From contig NZ_OMKE01000007.1 in NCBI RefSeq assembly GCF_900299535.1, positions 7,501-71,500 of the forward strand: a stretch of 64,000 bases of DNA, written 5' to 3'. This stretch comes from Aquimarina aquimarini (GTDB taxonomy: Bacteria > Bacteroidota > Bacteroidia > Flavobacteriales > Flavobacteriaceae). The notes beneath the pieces were generated by a model, which searched no databases, had not been told where the DNA came from, and worked only from the letters and a program-made list of their open reading frames with translations. This document shows positions 62,300 to 64,000 of this stretch, one piece after another (within the stretch, counting starts at the first letter, position 1; the number at the start of each line of letters is the position of its first letter). The translations under genes and the position numbers were made by a program.

Positions 62300-62690
62300 T
62301 TGTTTCTTATAAGAGGGGAAGTATTTATTATAATTCCCTATTAAAACTGTTTCTTTTTACTCCATACTTCAAAATTAAATACATGGATGAAGGTATTATC
62401 CTTGAATTTCCTTTTTTATCTAAACCAAAAATAATTCAATTCAAGTTACGGTCATTTTAATTGAGAATTGATGTTATTTTGTGATGGCAAATTTTTTTAA
62501 ATGAATGCTTAATAATTGTTTTTTTGTGATTAGTAGTGTTTTTAATTAACCATATGCTAACTTTTTTCAACCTGTTTTTACCAAAGCAAAATCAACTTAA
62601 AGCATTTCTAAGTCAACTTAAAATCTAAATTTCCCCCTAGAAGATGAAAACTAAATATGAAGAAAATATTAATAAGATTTTTGGGCTATA
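62300..62690. promoter_or_regulatory. Gene-free stretch with a direct repeat pair
   Basis: TCAACTTAAA occurs at 62592-62601 and 62613-62622, 21 bases apart start to start, about two helical turns, as in LytTR-type binding sites. No gene and no clear promoter were found. The direct repeats lie downstream of the 62694-63350 gene's stop codon, so their target is not clear. Confidence 0.25.
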
Positions 62691-62693
62691 GAT

Positions 62694-63350
62694 CTATTTA
62701 TCTTGTTGATGCATATTGAGAACACCAAAATCATAAGGAGTCCATAGACATGCTTTTATATTACTTTTTTTTAAGCCACTATTTACCCAACTATTACATG
62801 TTTTGAAACAGGAATAACTACCTTTTGCTTCATAAAAATCATCATTTATATAATACCCCAGACCAGGTAATAATACTTTTTTTTGATCAGAATCTAGTTG
62901 GAAGGTTTTGTAGATGTATTCATTGATTTTTTTTAGTTGTTTCTTATCTACTTTTAGTTCAATCCAATCATTTTGAATAGAAGAGTATCTTGTTACATGT
63001 AATAATGTAGGGGATTCCAGAAATAAGGCTTTGAACCCATTGGTAATAGTAAGGTCTGCCCAGTTAGGGGTTTCTACATAAAAACTTTTATCACCCCATC
63101 CAAATGAGAAGTATTGAGCTTTGGAGGTATATATTTGATCTTTTAAAACAGCAGAGATTAAGTCATCTTTCTGAATAATAATATCTAAATGTACACCGTT
63201 GGAGCTTAAATATATGGGGTGAGGTTTATTATGATCATTTTTGGTGTTGTTTACTGGAATGTGAGTTAAAACTAATGACGTTATAAGATATAGAAGAGGT
63301 GGGGTTAAAATGATTGTAAGATATTTTAGTATTCTTTTAATTAATCTCAT
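62694..63350 (-). CDS. TIGR02117 (DUF2459) family protein
   Basis: This 218-residue protein has an N-terminal membrane anchor and the family features: a Tyr-Phe-Ser-Phe-Gly-Trp-Gly-Asp-Lys segment in the middle and Thr-Cys-Asn-Ser-Trp-Val near residue 190. The family is annotated as urease-associated by old convention but its role is unknown. It may be an enzyme with a Cys in the active site. It lies downstream of the alpha-2-macroglobulin gene with a hairpin between them. Confidence 0.8.
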   Translation of the reverse strand: MRLIKRILKYLTIILTPPLLYLITSLVLTHIPVNNTKNDHNKPHPIYLSSNGVHLDIIIQKDDLISAVLKDQIYTSKAQYFSFGWGDKSFYVETPNWADLTITNGFKALFLESPTLLHVTRYSSIQNDWIELKVDKKQLKKINEYIYKTFQLDSDQKKVLLPGLGYYINDDFYEAKGSYSCFKTCNSWVNSGLKKSNIKACLWTPYDFGVLNMHQQDK

Positions 63351-63378
63351 GTCAACTGTTTCTGTCTCAAAATAACTT

Positions 63379-63415
63379 CACAGGGTATTGTTATATTTTT
63401 ATACAATACCCTGTG
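63379..63415 (-). terminator. Hairpin after the alpha-2-macroglobulin gene
   Basis: CACAGGGTATTG (63379-63390) and CAATACCCTGTG (63404-63415) form a perfect 12-bp stem, extendable inward. No long T run follows, so termination strength is uncertain. Confidence 0.6.
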
Positions 63416-63445
63416 AGAGCTAAAATAATCAAAAGAATTTACCAT

Positions 63446-64000
63446 CTATTTGATTTGTACTCTAATCCCTTCTGAGTGACTAGAGAACTCAGGAGCATAC
63501 ATACTCTGTATGGTAGTGATACCATTAGAGAAATCACCTTTATTATTTACCCGTAAATCGTATTCAAAAACATAAACACCTTTTGGTAAGTAATCAAAAA
63601 AGAAATTGGTCGATGCATCTTTGGTGCTCTCATAGTACCCTAATCCATCTTGCCATTTATATTGAGATATAACGTTGATTGGTTCCATCCCAGATGCTCG
63701 CATATCTTTCATATGCACAAACTCCATAGCACGGTCAGACCTTAATTCGATTCGTACTCTTACAAGATCACCCAGTTCTAATTTTGTATTAGAAGTTATT
63801 TCTGTAATTTTTTCACCTGTATCAGTATTTGTTTTTAGGAATAGTTTTTTCTTTAATGACAATGGCGTTTTGGCTGTAGTAATCTTGTCTAGATCTTCAA
63901 AGTATTGCCAGTACAATGCTCCCCATGCAATTCCTTTTCCTTTTTTAGAAATTTTGGCTGTAGCCATATCAGGTTTGATCTCATTTGTGTTCCACGAGGT
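63446..64000 (-). CDS. Alpha-2-macroglobulin family protein, C-terminal part (cut by window edge)
   Basis: The frame is open to the window's end, so 185 C-terminal residues are visible. Features such as Tyr-Phe-Glu-Asp-Leu-Asp-Lys-Ile, Gly-Asp-Leu-Val-Arg-Val-Arg-Ile-Glu, Tyr-Leu-Pro-Lys-Gly-Val-Tyr-Val-Phe-Glu-Tyr and Tyr-Ala-Pro-Glu-Phe-Ser-Ser-His-Ser-Glu-Gly match the C-terminus of bacterial alpha-2-macroglobulins. Those are large lipoproteins that trap proteases in the periplasm. The real start lies outside the window, so the internal ATG at 63967 is not a start. Confidence 0.88.
   Translation of the reverse strand, partial: TSWNTNEIKPDMATAKISKKGKGIAWGALYWQYFEDLDKITTAKTPLSLKKKLFLKTNTDTGEKITEITSNTKLELGDLVRVRIELRSDRAMEFVHMKDMRASGMEPINVISQYKWQDGLGYYESTKDASTNFFFDYLPKGVYVFEYDLRVNNKGDFSNGITTIQSMYAPEFSSHSEGIRVQIK

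Noticed and set aside
1..64000. CRISPR arrays, insertion sequences and prophage genes
   Set aside because: No repeat-spacer pattern, transposase, integrase or phage structural gene was found.

Overview
The window reads as chromosomal DNA of a marine or aquatic member of the Flavobacteriaceae (Bacteroidota), possibly close to Aquimarina; the genus is inference. The DNA is AT-rich and gene-dense. Promoters, where visible, are of the Bacteroidota type (TTTG, about 19 bases, TAnnTTTG). Shine-Dalgarno sequences are essentially absent. Lineage markers are the gliding and type IX secretion genes gldJ and porV, the gldJ-murF and porV-cdd-pdhA-pdhC neighbourhoods, a T9SS-sorted peptidase and AraC regulators fused to TPR or membrane domains. 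The window holds about 52 protein genes, two identical tRNA-Val genes, one candidate small RNA, one candidate RiPP precursor and one probable decayed gene. No insertion sequence, prophage, CRISPR array or rRNA operon was seen.

Layout. 1-5.2 kb: the end of a GHMP sugar kinase with a sugar nucleotidyltransferase, a TPR/AraC regulator, a 54-residue peptide with a lanthipeptide-like leader, and an acyl-CoA dehydrogenase. 5.6-12 kb: a Glu/Leu/Phe/Val dehydrogenase, NhaB, an ExbB-ExbD-TonB energy-transduction set, FolC and the tRNA pair. 12.2-24 kb: a phosphopantetheinyl transferase, a nucleotidyl-cyclase-like protein, murF-gldJ, then porV, cdd, pdhA, pdhC, an M28 peptidase and an SDR. 24-33.3 kb: lipoproteins, a VWA/DUF4349 pair, SprT-like, mannose-1-phosphate guanylyltransferase, DUF389, an esterase and two exported proteins of unknown role. 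33.3-34.7 kb is the only long non-coding stretch and appears to contain gene debris. 34.7-44.3 kb: a lipocalin-like lipoprotein, a 7-TM AraC regulator, MlaFE, a PafA-type phosphatase, a TlpA-like lipoprotein, a glycosyltransferase/methyltransferase pair and a truncated hemoglobin. 44.4-53 kb: gcvP, a UbiA-like protein, an ECF sigma factor with two small anti-sigma-like proteins, and a GbsR/MarR-led operon. 53-64 kb: a T9SS aminopeptidase, an M3 peptidase, a candidate small RNA, purE-purK, an HPRT-adenylate kinase fusion, obg, and the end of an alpha-2-macroglobulin.

How the genes work together. ExbB, ExbD and the TonB-like protein couple the proton gradient to outer-membrane transport, and NhaB sits just upstream. 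GldJ and PorV belong to gliding and the type IX system, and the aminopeptidase at 53.2 kb carries a matching C-terminal signal. PdhA and PdhC are two parts of pyruvate dehydrogenase. PurE and PurK perform consecutive steps of purine synthesis, and the HPRT-Adk fusion handles purine salvage and AMP phosphorylation. The GbsR/MarR gene and the operon below it share a 20-bp inverted repeat that is a candidate operator.

The observations most worth following are the orphan RiPP-like precursor (3714-3878), a small RNA candidate with an exact-match promoter and a terminator (57853-58013), the paired operators (52448 and 53051), the class III cyclase-like protein (13003), the tandem anti-sigma-like proteins of which one lost its zinc ligands (48193-48748), and the absence of porU between gldJ and porV.
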